DNA from: Azoarcus sp. KH32C | GTDB taxonomy: Bacteria > Pseudomonadota > Gammaproteobacteria > Burkholderiales > Rhodocyclaceae | Direction of reading: 5' to 3' | NCBI RefSeq assembly: GCF_000349945.1 | Contig: NC_020516.1 | Location: forward strand, 2,170,001-2,234,000 | Length of the DNA stretch: 64,000 nt | Shown here: one piece after another, positions 35,970 through 44,697 of the stretch | Layout: each line of letters begins with the position of its first letter | How positions within the stretch are numbered: the first letter of the stretch is position 1 | Program-made: the position numbers and the translations under genes | Notes under the pieces: model-generated | The model's input: the letters and a program-made list of their open reading frames with translations, nothing else | What the model was told of the DNA's origin: nothing | The model's database searches: none

Positions 35970-37490
35970 ATGCTTTATGCACCACCCGGCTCCGCCGGTG
36001 CCAAGACCGCCTACAAGGCCAGGTACGACAATTTCATCGGTGGCAGGTGGGTTGCGCCGGTGAGGGGCGAATACTTCAGTGTCATCACTCCGATTTCGGG
36101 CAAGCCGTACACGATGGCTGCCCGTTCGACTGCCGAGGACGTGGAGCTGGCGCTCGACGTCGCGCATGCCGCCGCCGACAAGTGGGGCCGCAGCTCGGCC
36201 GCCGAACGCGCCGGCATCCTGCTGAAGATCGCCGACCGCATCGAGCAGAACTTGGAAGTGCTGGCCTACGCCGAGACCGTCGACAACGGTAAGCCGATCC
36301 GCGAATCGCTCTTCGCCGACCTGCCGCTCGCCGTAGACCAGTTCCGCTATTTCGCGGGCTGCCTTCGCGCGCAGGAAGGCTCGGTGTCGGAGATCGACGA
36401 GACCACCGTCGCCTATCACTTCCATGAGCCGCTCGGCGTCGTCGGCCAGATCATCCCGTGGAACTTCCCGCTGCTGATGGCCGCCTGGAAGCTGGCCCCG
36501 GCGCTCGGCGCCGGCAACTGCGTCGTGCTCAAGCCGGCCGAGTCGACCCCGATCAGCATCCTGGTGCTGGTCGAGCTGATTGCCGACCTGCTGCCGCCGG
36601 GCGTGTTGAACGTGGTCAACGGCTTCGGCCGCGAGGCTGGCATGCCGCTGGCGACCTCCAAGCGCATCGCAAAGATCGCCTTCACCGGGTCGACCTCGAC
36701 CGGCCGCGTGATAGCGCAGGCCGCCGCCAACAACCTGATCCCGACGACGCTGGAACTGGGCGGCAAGTCGCCGAACATCTTCTTCGAGGACGTGATGGCC
36801 GCGGACGATGGCTTCCTCGACAAGGCCGTCGAGGGCCTGGTGATGTTCGCGCTGAACCAGGGAGAGGTATGCTCCTGCCCGTCGCGCGCACTCATCCAGG
36901 AGTCGATCTACGATGCCTTCATCGAGCGCTGTCTCGACCGCGTCCGCGCGATCAAGCAGGGGAATCCGCTGGACATCACGACTATGGTCGGCGCCCAAGC
37001 TTCGCAAGAGCAGATGGCGAAGATCCTGGCCTACATCGACGTCGGTCGCCAGGAGGGGGCCGAAGTGCTGGTCGGTGGCGGCCCGGCGCGGGTCGAGGGC
37101 GAGTTTTCGGGCGGCTATTACGTGCAGCCGACCCTGTTCAAGGGGCACAACCGGATGCGGGTGTTCCAGGAGGAAATCTTCGGCCCGGTGCTGGCGGTGA
37201 CGACCTTCAAGGACGAGGCAGACGCGTTGGCTATTGCCAATGACACGCCCTACGGGCTGGGCGCCGGCGTCTGGAGTCGCAATGGTAACGTCGCCTATCG
37301 CATGGGCCGCGCGATCAAGGCCGGTCGCGTGTGGACCAACTGTTACCACGCCTATCCGGCGCACGCCGCCTTCGGCGGTTACAAGGAGTCAGGCTTCGGG
37401 CGCGAGAACCATAGGATGATGCTTGATCATTATCAGCAGACGAAGAATTTGCTGGTCAGCTATAACGAGCAGAAGCTAGGGTTCTTCTGA
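35970..37490 (+). CDS. exaC: NAD-dependent aldehyde dehydrogenase (ExaC/AcoD type)
   Basis: A 506-residue ALDH. It shows the catalytic Cys301 in GEVCSCPSRAL, Glu262 in LELGGKSPN, PWNFPLL, and the cofactor loop FTGSTSTGR. The C-terminus (LDHYQQTKNLLVSY, then LGFF) and the double-cysteine active site are typical of the acetaldehyde/ExaC-type group. It oxidises aldehydes to acids; the physiological aldehyde may be larger than acetaldehyde here. CAGGAGAAAAC precedes the ATG. It is divergent from the zinc alcohol dehydrogenase. Confidence 0.9.
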   Translation: MLYAPPGSAGAKTAYKARYDNFIGGRWVAPVRGEYFSVITPISGKPYTMAARSTAEDVELALDVAHAAADKWGRSSAAERAGILLKIADRIEQNLEVLAYAETVDNGKPIRESLFADLPLAVDQFRYFAGCLRAQEGSVSEIDETTVAYHFHEPLGVVGQIIPWNFPLLMAAWKLAPALGAGNCVVLKPAESTPISILVLVELIADLLPPGVLNVVNGFGREAGMPLATSKRIAKIAFTGSTSTGRVIAQAAANNLIPTTLELGGKSPNIFFEDVMAADDGFLDKAVEGLVMFALNQGEVCSCPSRALIQESIYDAFIERCLDRVRAIKQGNPLDITTMVGAQASQEQMAKILAYIDVGRQEGAEVLVGGGPARVEGEFSGGYYVQPTLFKGHNRMRVFQEEIFGPVLAVTTFKDEADALAIANDTPYGLGAGVWSRNGNVAYRMGRAIKAGRVWTNCYHAYPAHAAFGGYKESGFGRENHRMMLDHYQQTKNLLVSYNEQKLGFF

Positions 37491-37560
37491 TTGCAGTACC
37501 GGCGACGGCTTCCCGCTCCGGGGGGCGTTGCCGTGCTCCTCACGCTTGCCGTAAGCACGT

Positions 37561-37596
37561 ATGGGGCGGAAAGCTTGCTTTCGGCCCCATTTCTTC
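37561..37596 (+). terminator. terminator of the aldehyde dehydrogenase
   Basis: ATGGGGCGGAAAG - CTTG - CTTTCGGCCCCAT (one mismatch in a 13-bp stem), then TTCTTCCCC. About 70 bp after the stop codon. Confidence 0.75.
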
Positions 37597-37618
37597 CCCT
37601 TCATCGGGTCTTTCCCGG

Positions 37619-37650
37619 ACGGTCAAGTGGCACCTCAAGAAGCTGTTCGG
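37619..37650 (+). pseudogene. 32-bp scar of a LAL regulator 3' end
   Basis: These bases match 8815-8846 of LAL 1 (encoding TVKWHLKNLFG) in 31 of 32 positions, with no other LAL sequence attached. They abut the 3' end of the intact AraC gene, just as the LAL 1 end abuts the AraC remnant at 8919. It is interpreted as the right-hand boundary scar of an inserted block. Confidence 0.6.
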
Positions 37651-37654
37651 AAGC

Positions 37655-38689
37655 TCAGGGGTGTGCTTTGTTCTGTTTCAGGCGCCATTGTCGCGGGCTC
37701 ATGCCGAATTCGCCGTGGAACCATCGCGAGAACCCGCTGAGGTGGGCGAAGCCCAGCATGTCGGCGATTTCTCCCAGGTTCAGTTGCGCTTCTGTGACGC
37801 GATGCCGGGCGAGGTCGCGGCGCACGGCGTTCACGAGTTCCGAAAAGGTCTGTCCGGACTGCTGCAGTTTGCGGTGGACAGTGCGACGGTCGATGCCGTA
37901 GTAGCTCGCAAGCCGGTCGGCCGAGCAGCAACCGGATGACAGCAGGACCGGTATCAGGCGGCGGACATCGGCGGCGAACTCATGCTCCGATAGCGTATGG
38001 GCCGCGAGAGATTCCACCCAGTGTCGGACGTGGCGCTCGAATTCCGGGTTGGATGAGCCTATCGGCCTCTTGAGGTCCTCCTTGAGGCACAGGACCGCAT
38101 TCGTGGGCTGGTTGAATTCGACGAGGGTGCGAAAGAAGCGGCGATGAGTGTCGCGCTTTTTCGGTGCGTCGTGTGCGAGGTGGATGCGCAGAGGGCTCCA
38201 TTCGGCGCCGAGGAACGCTCGCAACACCCCAACCGTTGCCCCCATCATGAGTTCCGTTGCCTGGCGGCACGCGCGGGGCTCCCCGCTGGCGAGCGAGATC
38301 GTGAGGACGGCGAGAGCGCCGCTTTCGTCGAGCCGTATGTGAACTGCCCGGTTGTGAAGGTAGAAGAAGCTGATAAGCGTCTTAACCGCAGTGCCGACGT
38401 CGGGTTCCTCGCGTGCCAGGAGCCCGATCGGGCCGAGGTTGCCGATCCCGTGCATTTGCGCGAGGCGCAAACCAAAGTCTTCCGTGGATGTCTCGATGGC
38501 GGCGAGTTCCAGCACCCGGATCAGGTTTGCGCCGGCAATGAGCATGTCGGGTTCAATCAGCGCACGGACGTCGAGGCCAGCCTGGGTCAGCAGTGCGGCC
38601 GGGTCGCCGCCGAGTTTGCGTACCAGTTCGGCGAATCCGCCCAGTACGGCGGCGCGAATGGCGGTGCGAGGGGAGGGTTGGCTGGGCAT
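37655..38689 (-). CDS. AraC-family transcriptional regulator (OruR/ArgR-like, PF12625 type)
   Basis: A 344-residue regulator. The N-terminal ~200 residues form the ligand-sensing domain typical of OruR-like regulators (MHGIGNLGPIGLLAREEPDV, VRIRLDE-like strands). The C-terminal ~100 residues carry two AraC helix-turn-helices (ADRLASYYGIDRRTVHRKLQ and LGEIADMLGFAHLSGFSRWF). The 3' end is duplicated as the remnant at 8919. It is transcribed away from the 38805 palindrome. The target is not evident; neighbours suggest catabolic control. Confidence 0.87.
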   Translation of the reverse strand: MPSQPSPRTAIRAAVLGGFAELVRKLGGDPAALLTQAGLDVRALIEPDMLIAGANLIRVLELAAIETSTEDFGLRLAQMHGIGNLGPIGLLAREEPDVGTAVKTLISFFYLHNRAVHIRLDESGALAVLTISLASGEPRACRQATELMMGATVGVLRAFLGAEWSPLRIHLAHDAPKKRDTHRRFFRTLVEFNQPTNAVLCLKEDLKRPIGSSNPEFERHVRHWVESLAAHTLSEHEFAADVRRLIPVLLSSGCCSADRLASYYGIDRRTVHRKLQQSGQTFSELVNAVRRDLARHRVTEAQLNLGEIADMLGFAHLSGFSRWFHGEFGMSPRQWRLKQNKAHP

Positions 38690-38804
38690 GGCGGCTCAAT
38701 CGCTCAATGGGCAGGACACCGGAGTAACCGGGGCGCACGACGGCCATCAGGCCTGACCGGCGGCTCCGGCGGCGCTGCGGCCGAAAGCCGGGCCGATCGC
38801 TGCA

Positions 38805-38849
38805 CCCCCCGAGCCGAGGGGGGCAGGGAGGCAGTCCTCCCGGTAAGGT
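38805..38849 (+). promoter_or_regulatory. G/C-palindrome promoter before the 47-residue membrane protein
   Basis: C6 - GAGCCGA - G6 (38805-38823), then TAAGGT (38844-38849) after 20 nt. No -10 is visible in the opposite direction. The 38690-39058 gap otherwise shows no supportable gene. Confidence 0.42.
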
Positions 38850-39058
38850 ATCGCCAACCCGGAAATTCACCGTATGCAGCACGCAGGCTTTCTTGAAAGG
38901 GCGCCCGCAATGCGATTGGCAACTCCTCCTCTCCTGCGCCCTTACGCAGGGCGCCCTTTCCTTTTTCGGCTGGCTCGCCGGGGCGACTGGGATGTCCTTC
39001 GGACCCGCCGAGCGCAATGGTGCAACACGATTTCCGGTGCAAAAGGGGGGTGGAGAAC

Positions 39059-39202
39059 ATGGACAGCAGTGGCGACAAGAATACCCGCGGATGGGCGTGG
39101 TGGGTGTGGGAGATCATGCGCGGCGCCGTGCTTGCGCTCGCTTGCGCCGGGATGTTGACTCTCTCGTATCGGACGATATTCGGCGTCTTCAACGCCCTGT
39201 GA
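39059..39202 (+). CDS. 47-residue single-span membrane protein
   Basis: A small ORF with GGTGGAG five bases before the ATG. It encodes a polar, Trp-rich start (MDSSGDKNTRGWAWWVWEIM) and one hydrophobic helix (GAVLALACAGMLTLSY), ending FGVFNAL. It lies downstream of a palindrome promoter and is the only plausible reader of it. The family is unknown. The good ribosome site and membrane helix make it a credible small protein. Confidence 0.5.
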   Translation: MDSSGDKNTRGWAWWVWEIMRGAVLALACAGMLTLSYRTIFGVFNAL

Positions 39203-39227
39203 CGGCGCAAAGTCACCTCTGTTCCGA

Positions 39228-39758
39228 CTAGTCTTCGATACACCTGATCGGCCCGCTTCCGTCCCAGCGTTCTGCTTCGGCCTGGATCATCCGATACAGA
39301 TCGGCGTTGCCTGCGTGGAGCGCGACCAGCTTGAGTCCGGTTCCAGCGTGTCCGTTCGAGCGAAAATAGACCGCCGCCCCCGCCTGATCAAACGTGACGA
39401 TCGATTGCTCGACCTCCAGTCCGGCCTCTGTGGCGCGGTGCAAGGTATGCTCGAGGCGCCCGGTGAAGAAACCGATATGGTGCAGTCCTTCGTGACCGCT
39501 CATCAGAAACTTCCGATAGCTCGTCGGGGTGTCGTCATGTTGCTGCAGCAGTTCGATCTGCGTGTTTCCGGAATAGGCGATTGCGAGACTCATTTCCGGC
39601 GTCGCACGACTGTCGCCGTGACTGAAATCCATGTACGGCACGCGCGGTACGTAATAGAACGGACCGATGTGCATGTTCCCGGTCCAGTGCTTCATCGCCG
39701 CTTCGATGTCCCTTACGACATATCCGATCTGGCGGACCGGGCCAAACAATTGACTCAT
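39228..39758 (-). CDS. VOC/glyoxalase-superfamily protein
   Basis: A 176-residue vicinal-oxygen-chelate protein with two beta-alpha-beta-beta-beta halves: QIGYVVRDIEAAMKHW and EGLHHIGFFTGRLEHTL. Likely metal ligands are in HHIG and IELLQ, as in methylmalonyl-CoA epimerase and related lyases. It could be an epimerase, isomerase or extradiol-type enzyme; sequence does not decide. It faces LAL 3 across a shared palindrome. Confidence 0.8.
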   Translation of the reverse strand: MSQLFGPVRQIGYVVRDIEAAMKHWTGNMHIGPFYYVPRVPYMDFSHGDSRATPEMSLAIAYSGNTQIELLQQHDDTPTSYRKFLMSGHEGLHHIGFFTGRLEHTLHRATEAGLEVEQSIVTFDQAGAAVYFRSNGHAGTGLKLVALHAGNADLYRMIQAEAERWDGSGPIRCIED

Positions 39759-39818
39759 TGGGCGGCTCCCGTTCTATGGCGCACTCGGGAGTTTTCCGCG
39801 AGTTGCGTGAGTGCTCAC

Positions 39819-39895
39819 ATGATCCGCGGTATGGGTTTTCCATTGGCCCCCCCGCGTGTGGGGGGGTGGCCGGCAGCGCTGTCTGCGTGAATCAT
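39819..39895. promoter_or_regulatory. bidirectional G/C-palindrome promoter (VOC gene / LAL 3)
   Basis: C7 - GCGTGT - G7 (39847-39866). On the plus strand the -10 candidate is AATCAT (39890-39895, 23 nt). On the minus strand it is GATCAT (39824-39819, 22 nt). The hexamers are weaker than at 6138. Confidence 0.5.
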
Positions 39896-39934
39896 GTTCG
39901 CAACGATCGAAGGCGATGCAAGGAGGAGGACTCC

Positions 39935-42616
39935 ATGAGTCCACAGGTCCAGGATCCGTTACTCACGCTGAAGGCGACGCCGCCGCGCTTGTCAAAGGGC
40001 TTGCTGGCGCGCGCCCGCCTGAGCATTGCAGGGCCCGAGTTTGCGGACAAATCGGTCATTCTCATCCAGGCCCCGTCCGGACTCGGCAAGACCTCATTGC
40101 TGGCGCAATGGCGTCGGGAAACGCTGGAAACCGGCGGCATTGCCGTATGGCTGACCCTCGACGAGCGCGACGATGGCATGCGCTTCGTCCAGGGCCTCGT
40201 GGTGGCGATGGGCGTCGCGTGCGGACGGGCAAATTTCCGTCAGAAGAATCTCTCGACGGCTCTGCCGGACGAAGGAGGGCTTGAAACGCTGACCTGCTGG
40301 CTCGCCGAAGTGGCCGGGCTGGGGGTTGAGGTCGTGCTGTTCCTCGATGACGTACACAACTTGCCGCAGGCGACGATCGACTCATCGCTGACGTACCTGT
40401 TGCACAACTCGCCGGCCAATCTCAAAGTCGTTCTGAGCTCACGAAAACCGCTCGCCCTGGCAGTAGGGAACATGCTGGCGCACGGCCGTTTTGTGATGCT
40501 CGGTCCCGAGGCGATGCGGTTCCGGCTCGAGGAAACCATTGCGGTCATGGGCGCGCGCTTCGGCGCTCGTGCCGAAGCGGACGCATGCGTGCGTTTGCAC
40601 GAGCTGACCGAGGGTTGGCCACTCGGGCTGCAGCTTGCCCTGGCGACCATCGAGAAGAGCGTGAGCGTGCGCGACGCCATCACCGCATTCTCCGTTCGCA
40701 CCGGCGACATTCAGCGCTATTTCGTGGAATGCCTGATCGAACGCCTGCCGGCCGAGCTGGCCGATTTTCTCACCCGAATTTCGATCATCGATTCGGTGCA
40801 TCCCGACTTGTGCGATGCGATTACCGGACGTAATGACAGCAAACAGCTGCTGGAGCGCCTGCAGGATGCGACGCCGATCCTCCATGCCGGGGTCGACAGC
40901 GAATGGCTGCGCATCCACCCGCTCGCGCGAGACTTTCTGAAGGATCGCTTTGCTACGCTATCGGAGGAGGAGCGGGCGAGCGCTCACGAGCGCGCGGCGC
41001 GTTGGCTTGCCGAGCTTCAGATGTATGAGGCGGCGGCGCGGCAGGCTTTGCTGGCGGGCCGAGAGCAGCTGGCTTACGAATTCGCCGCCCGTTGTCTCTA
41101 TGACGTGCTGCTGACAGGGGAGGTTGCTCGCGTTTCCGAATGGGTGGAGCGCCTGCCGCGAGCAGAGGTCGAAAAACGTCCCCGACTCAGGCTGGCTGTG
41201 GGATGGGTATTGGCAATGAGCGATCGCCACGCCGAGGCCGCCGAGCTGGTCGGTCCGATTCTGGACGATCCGTCGGCCGATCCCGGTGACCGCTGCGAGA
41301 GCGCCGAAATATGCGGCACGGCCACATTCTATGCTGATGATATGGAGTGCCTGGAGCGGCTGGTCGCGCCATGGAGCGCTTCTCTCCAGTCGAAACCTGC
41401 CGTACTGCGAACCGTCGGCGGCAACCAGCGTGCAATTCTTGCGCTGTATCGAGGCATGCCGGAGCAGGCACGCTATGGCATCCATCTGCTGCCGCAGGCG
41501 GATGCATTGGGTGCAGGCGGTTACGCGCGCGGTTGGTCGGAATGGGTGGTCGGCATGAGCTATCTCTGGCAGGGCCAGGTCGTGCTTGCCGAAGAGGCGC
41601 TGCGTGAAGCGCTCGCGCGTGCCGAGGAAACATGCGGACGCCGTGGTCCGATCGCTGTCATGCTGGCTTCAGCGCTCGCGGCCGTGCTCTGGGAGCGTGA
41701 CCAGACCGAGGAGTTGGCGGCGCTGCTGGCGAATCGGCTTGATGTGCTCGAGAGGCGGGCGCCGCCCGACGCCATCATCGCGGGCTATGTCAGTGCTGCG
41801 CGCGCCGCGGCGATTGGCGGTATCGAGCGCCGGACCTTTGATCTGCTCGAGCATCTGCACGCATTGGGCGAGGTGCGCAATCTGCCGCGCCTGTGCATCG
41901 CGAGCCTGGCTGAACAGATCCGTCTGCACGCCCTGCGCTCGCACGAGGAGGCCTGTCTGGCGCTGGTGTCGCGCATGGAGCGGTATGCCGCGTCCGAGAC
42001 CTTCGCAGGGGCAGGAATACTGCGGCCACTGATGGACATGCAGATCGGAATTGCCCGCGCCTACGCGGACGTCGTGCGCCGCGACTGGAAGAAGGTTCTG
42101 AACGAACTCAACGCCGTCAGTCCGCTTGCGGAAAAGTTGCGGCGGGACCGCGACTGCATTCAGGTTGCCGCGCTGCGGGCGCTGGCGATGAAGCGCTGCG
42201 GCGAGGAGGGTGGCCTGCTCCTGCGGGAGGCGTTGAGTCGGGCAGAAAGCTGTGGGCTCGAGCGTGTGCTGGTCGACACCCATCCTGATCTCGTCGATTG
42301 GGCTCGCAGGATGCGCCACGACGACGGCGCCGCACCCGAAGCGCGCTCTGCGGAGCCGGTGGCGGCACTTCCACGGTCCCGGCAGCTCGCGTCTGCACGC
42401 GTTTCGCCGACCGGACTGCTGACGCCGAAGGAAAGGGAAGTACTGCAACTGCTTGCGGGGAACCTTTCGAACAAGGAAATCGCGCTGGCGCTCGGGGTGG
42501 GCGACGAGACCGTCAAGTGGCACCTGAAGAACCTGTTCGGAAAACTCAACGCTGCCAACCGCAAGCATCTTCTCGGTCGGGCACGCATGCTCGGCATCCT
42601 GGATTCGGTGGCCTGA
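39935..42616 (+). CDS. LuxR-family regulator of the MalT/LAL type (LAL 3)
   Basis: An 893-residue LAL regulator. It has Walker A at ~46-53 (APSGLGKTSLL), Walker B-like VVLFLDDVH, a helical repeat domain, and a C-terminal HTH (LTPKEREVLQLLAGNLSNKE ... TVKWHLKNLFGKL). AGGAGGAGG directly precedes ATG 39935. It lies immediately upstream of module B in the same arrangement as LAL 1 and module A, and is the likely activator of module B. It is more similar to LAL 1 and LAL 2 than I would expect for unrelated regulators (shared TTPPR/ATPPR opening). Confidence 0.88.
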   Translation: MSPQVQDPLLTLKATPPRLSKGLLARARLSIAGPEFADKSVILIQAPSGLGKTSLLAQWRRETLETGGIAVWLTLDERDDGMRFVQGLVVAMGVACGRANFRQKNLSTALPDEGGLETLTCWLAEVAGLGVEVVLFLDDVHNLPQATIDSSLTYLLHNSPANLKVVLSSRKPLALAVGNMLAHGRFVMLGPEAMRFRLEETIAVMGARFGARAEADACVRLHELTEGWPLGLQLALATIEKSVSVRDAITAFSVRTGDIQRYFVECLIERLPAELADFLTRISIIDSVHPDLCDAITGRNDSKQLLERLQDATPILHAGVDSEWLRIHPLARDFLKDRFATLSEEERASAHERAARWLAELQMYEAAARQALLAGREQLAYEFAARCLYDVLLTGEVARVSEWVERLPRAEVEKRPRLRLAVGWVLAMSDRHAEAAELVGPILDDPSADPGDRCESAEICGTATFYADDMECLERLVAPWSASLQSKPAVLRTVGGNQRAILALYRGMPEQARYGIHLLPQADALGAGGYARGWSEWVVGMSYLWQGQVVLAEEALREALARAEETCGRRGPIAVMLASALAAVLWERDQTEELAALLANRLDVLERRAPPDAIIAGYVSAARAAAIGGIERRTFDLLEHLHALGEVRNLPRLCIASLAEQIRLHALRSHEEACLALVSRMERYAASETFAGAGILRPLMDMQIGIARAYADVVRRDWKKVLNELNAVSPLAEKLRRDRDCIQVAALRALAMKRCGEEGGLLLREALSRAESCGLERVLVDTHPDLVDWARRMRHDDGAAPEARSAEPVAALPRSRQLASARVSPTGLLTPKEREVLQLLAGNLSNKEIALALGVGDETVKWHLKNLFGKLNAANRKHLLGRARMLGILDSVA

Positions 42617-42694
42617 GGGCCGCCGCCGACGCCCACGGCGCGGCATTCCGCCTCGCTCCTTTCCGGTCGCACCCATTTCTTTCCGTTGTCGCAT

Positions 42695-42740
42695 CCCCCC
42701 CGACATAGGGGGGTGAGGGGAGGCACCGCGCGCCTATTCT
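42695..42740 (+). promoter_or_regulatory. G/C-palindrome promoter for module B
   Basis: C7 - GACATA - G6 (42695-42713), then TATTCT (42735-42740) after 21 nt. This matches the module A promoter in design. Confidence 0.58.
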
Positions 42741-42865
42741 GACCTCAACAAGAACATCTCGTCGGGGCGCATCTGCCCGGCGGTGGGCGATAAGAGATTG
42801 AGTTGTCGGGCTCGTACCGCATCGACTCGGTTGGAGTCCCCAGTCCATAGATAAGGAGGAAGTAC

Positions 42866-44677
42866 ATGGTAAGGAAGAACATTCCTGCCGGTCTGGGGAT
42901 GCGCGTTTGCGCAACCACCGCCGCCGTCCTGTCCGCGCTCGCGACGATGAGTGTCGCGCACGCGTTCGAGATCGATACGGGCAATCCGGATCTCGGCATC
43001 CGCTGGGACAACACGGTTCGCTACAACTATGCGCACCGTGTCGAAAGTCAGAACTCCACGATTCTGGCTTCGCCAAACGCTGACGATGGTGACCGCAACT
43101 TCGACAAGGGCACTGTCTCCAGTCGAGTCGATCTCCTGACGGAGTTCGATTTCGTGTATCGCAAGGCTGCCGGGTTCCGTGTCAGTGCGGCGGGGTGGTA
43201 CGACGACGCATACGGCCAGCTCGACAACGACAATGTGGCCAGTTCGAACCATCTGTCGAATGGCTTGCCCGCCACAGGATTGAGCGACGTCACGAAGCGC
43301 TTTCACAAGGGCCCCTCGGGGGAAATCCTGGACGCGTTCGTGTTCGGCAGCGTGGATCTGGGCGACATGTCGCTGAGCGCGAAAGCCGGCAAGCACACGG
43401 TGTATTGGGGCGAAGCGCTGCTGTCGCCATTCCACGGTGTGAATTACGGTCAGGCGCCGCTCGACTTGCGCAAGTTGCTGTCGGTTCCCGGCACGGAAGC
43501 AAAGGAACTGCTCCTTCCGCGCAATGCCGTTTCGGCACAGCTCGTGGCAACCCCCGAATTGTCCCTCAACCTTCAGTACTTTCTCGACTGGAAACCTTTC
43601 CGGATCCCCGAGGCCGGATCGTTTCTCGGCGGCTTCGACATGCTCGTCGACGGGGGCGAGTCCATCATCGCCGCGCCTGGGCGACGCCTGGAGCGGGGAA
43701 GCAGCGTAGAGCCGAAGAAGCAGGGTGACTGGGGGGTGTCTTCGCGTTGGAGTCCGCAGTGGCTTGACGGTACCGTCGGTCTCTACTATCGCAGAACGGC
43801 CGATATTCAGCCCCAGATTCACATCCAGCCTGCCGTGGCGAGTTTGGGTGCGGCGACCTGTGGTGCATTGGGATTCACGCCGCTTGCCGCGACCACCTGC
43901 TACATCAACCCTTCGGCTGCGACGCCGGCGCAGCTGCGCAAGGGAATCATCGGCCAATATCGCCTCGTCTATCCGGGTGATGTCGACGTCTTCGGCGTGA
44001 GCCTGGCGAAGAACGTTGGCGGCGTCAGCGTCGGCGCGGAAATCAACTATCGCCAGAACATGCCGCTGGCGAGCGATGTGGTGACCGTCTTCGCGCCCGG
44101 GCGCGGATCAGCTGTGCTCGCCGCTGCAACGCCGGGCGCGATCGTTGGGCTTCCGGGCTCGGGGAATACCGGCGGTGCCGTGGGCGATACCTGGCACGGT
44201 GTGTTCAACCTGCTCGGGACAATGTCGCGCACGCCGCTGTTCGATTCCGCCAGCTGGGTCACCGAACTTCAGTGGAACCGGTGGGAGCGCGTCACGCAGG
44301 GTGAGGCTGTATTCAAGGGTCGATCGAGTTACACCGGCATCGACAAGGTCAGCAAGGACTTCTTTGGCCTGTCGGTCAACTTCACCCCGACGTGGTTTCA
44401 GGTCCTGCCCGGCGTGGACCTGTCTGCGCCCATCGCCTATTCGGTCGGTCTTTCCGGCAACTCCGCGGTCAGTTCGGGCGGGAATGAAGGCGCCGGCAGC
44501 TACTCGATTGGCTTGGCGGCGGACGTGTATCAAAAGTACCGGATCGACCTGAAGTACGTCGACTTCTTCGGTGACTACAAGAGCAATGCTGCCGGGGCAA
44601 TTGCGTCGAACAGAGGGCTGAACGCGCTGCTCAGCGACCGCGGCTTCGTCTCCCTGACCTTCAAGACCACCTTCTGA
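42866..44677 (+). CDS. DUF1302 outer-membrane beta-barrel protein (module B)
   Basis: A 603-residue paralogue of the protein at 9258. The signal peptide ends near SVAHAFEIDTG, the body has the same DUF1302 opening (NPDLGIRWDNTVRYNYAHRV), and the C-terminal end is FKTTF. AAGGAGGAAG precedes the ATG. Differences from the module A copy cluster in loop segments, as expected for barrels with different ligands. First gene of the four-gene module B operon. Confidence 0.87.
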   Translation: MVRKNIPAGLGMRVCATTAAVLSALATMSVAHAFEIDTGNPDLGIRWDNTVRYNYAHRVESQNSTILASPNADDGDRNFDKGTVSSRVDLLTEFDFVYRKAAGFRVSAAGWYDDAYGQLDNDNVASSNHLSNGLPATGLSDVTKRFHKGPSGEILDAFVFGSVDLGDMSLSAKAGKHTVYWGEALLSPFHGVNYGQAPLDLRKLLSVPGTEAKELLLPRNAVSAQLVATPELSLNLQYFLDWKPFRIPEAGSFLGGFDMLVDGGESIIAAPGRRLERGSSVEPKKQGDWGVSSRWSPQWLDGTVGLYYRRTADIQPQIHIQPAVASLGAATCGALGFTPLAATTCYINPSAATPAQLRKGIIGQYRLVYPGDVDVFGVSLAKNVGGVSVGAEINYRQNMPLASDVVTVFAPGRGSAVLAAATPGAIVGLPGSGNTGGAVGDTWHGVFNLLGTMSRTPLFDSASWVTELQWNRWERVTQGEAVFKGRSSYTGIDKVSKDFFGLSVNFTPTWFQVLPGVDLSAPIAYSVGLSGNSAVSSGGNEGAGSYSIGLAADVYQKYRIDLKYVDFFGDYKSNAAGAIASNRGLNALLSDRGFVSLTFKTTF

Positions 44678-44697
44678 CCCCCACGGAGGAATTCAAC

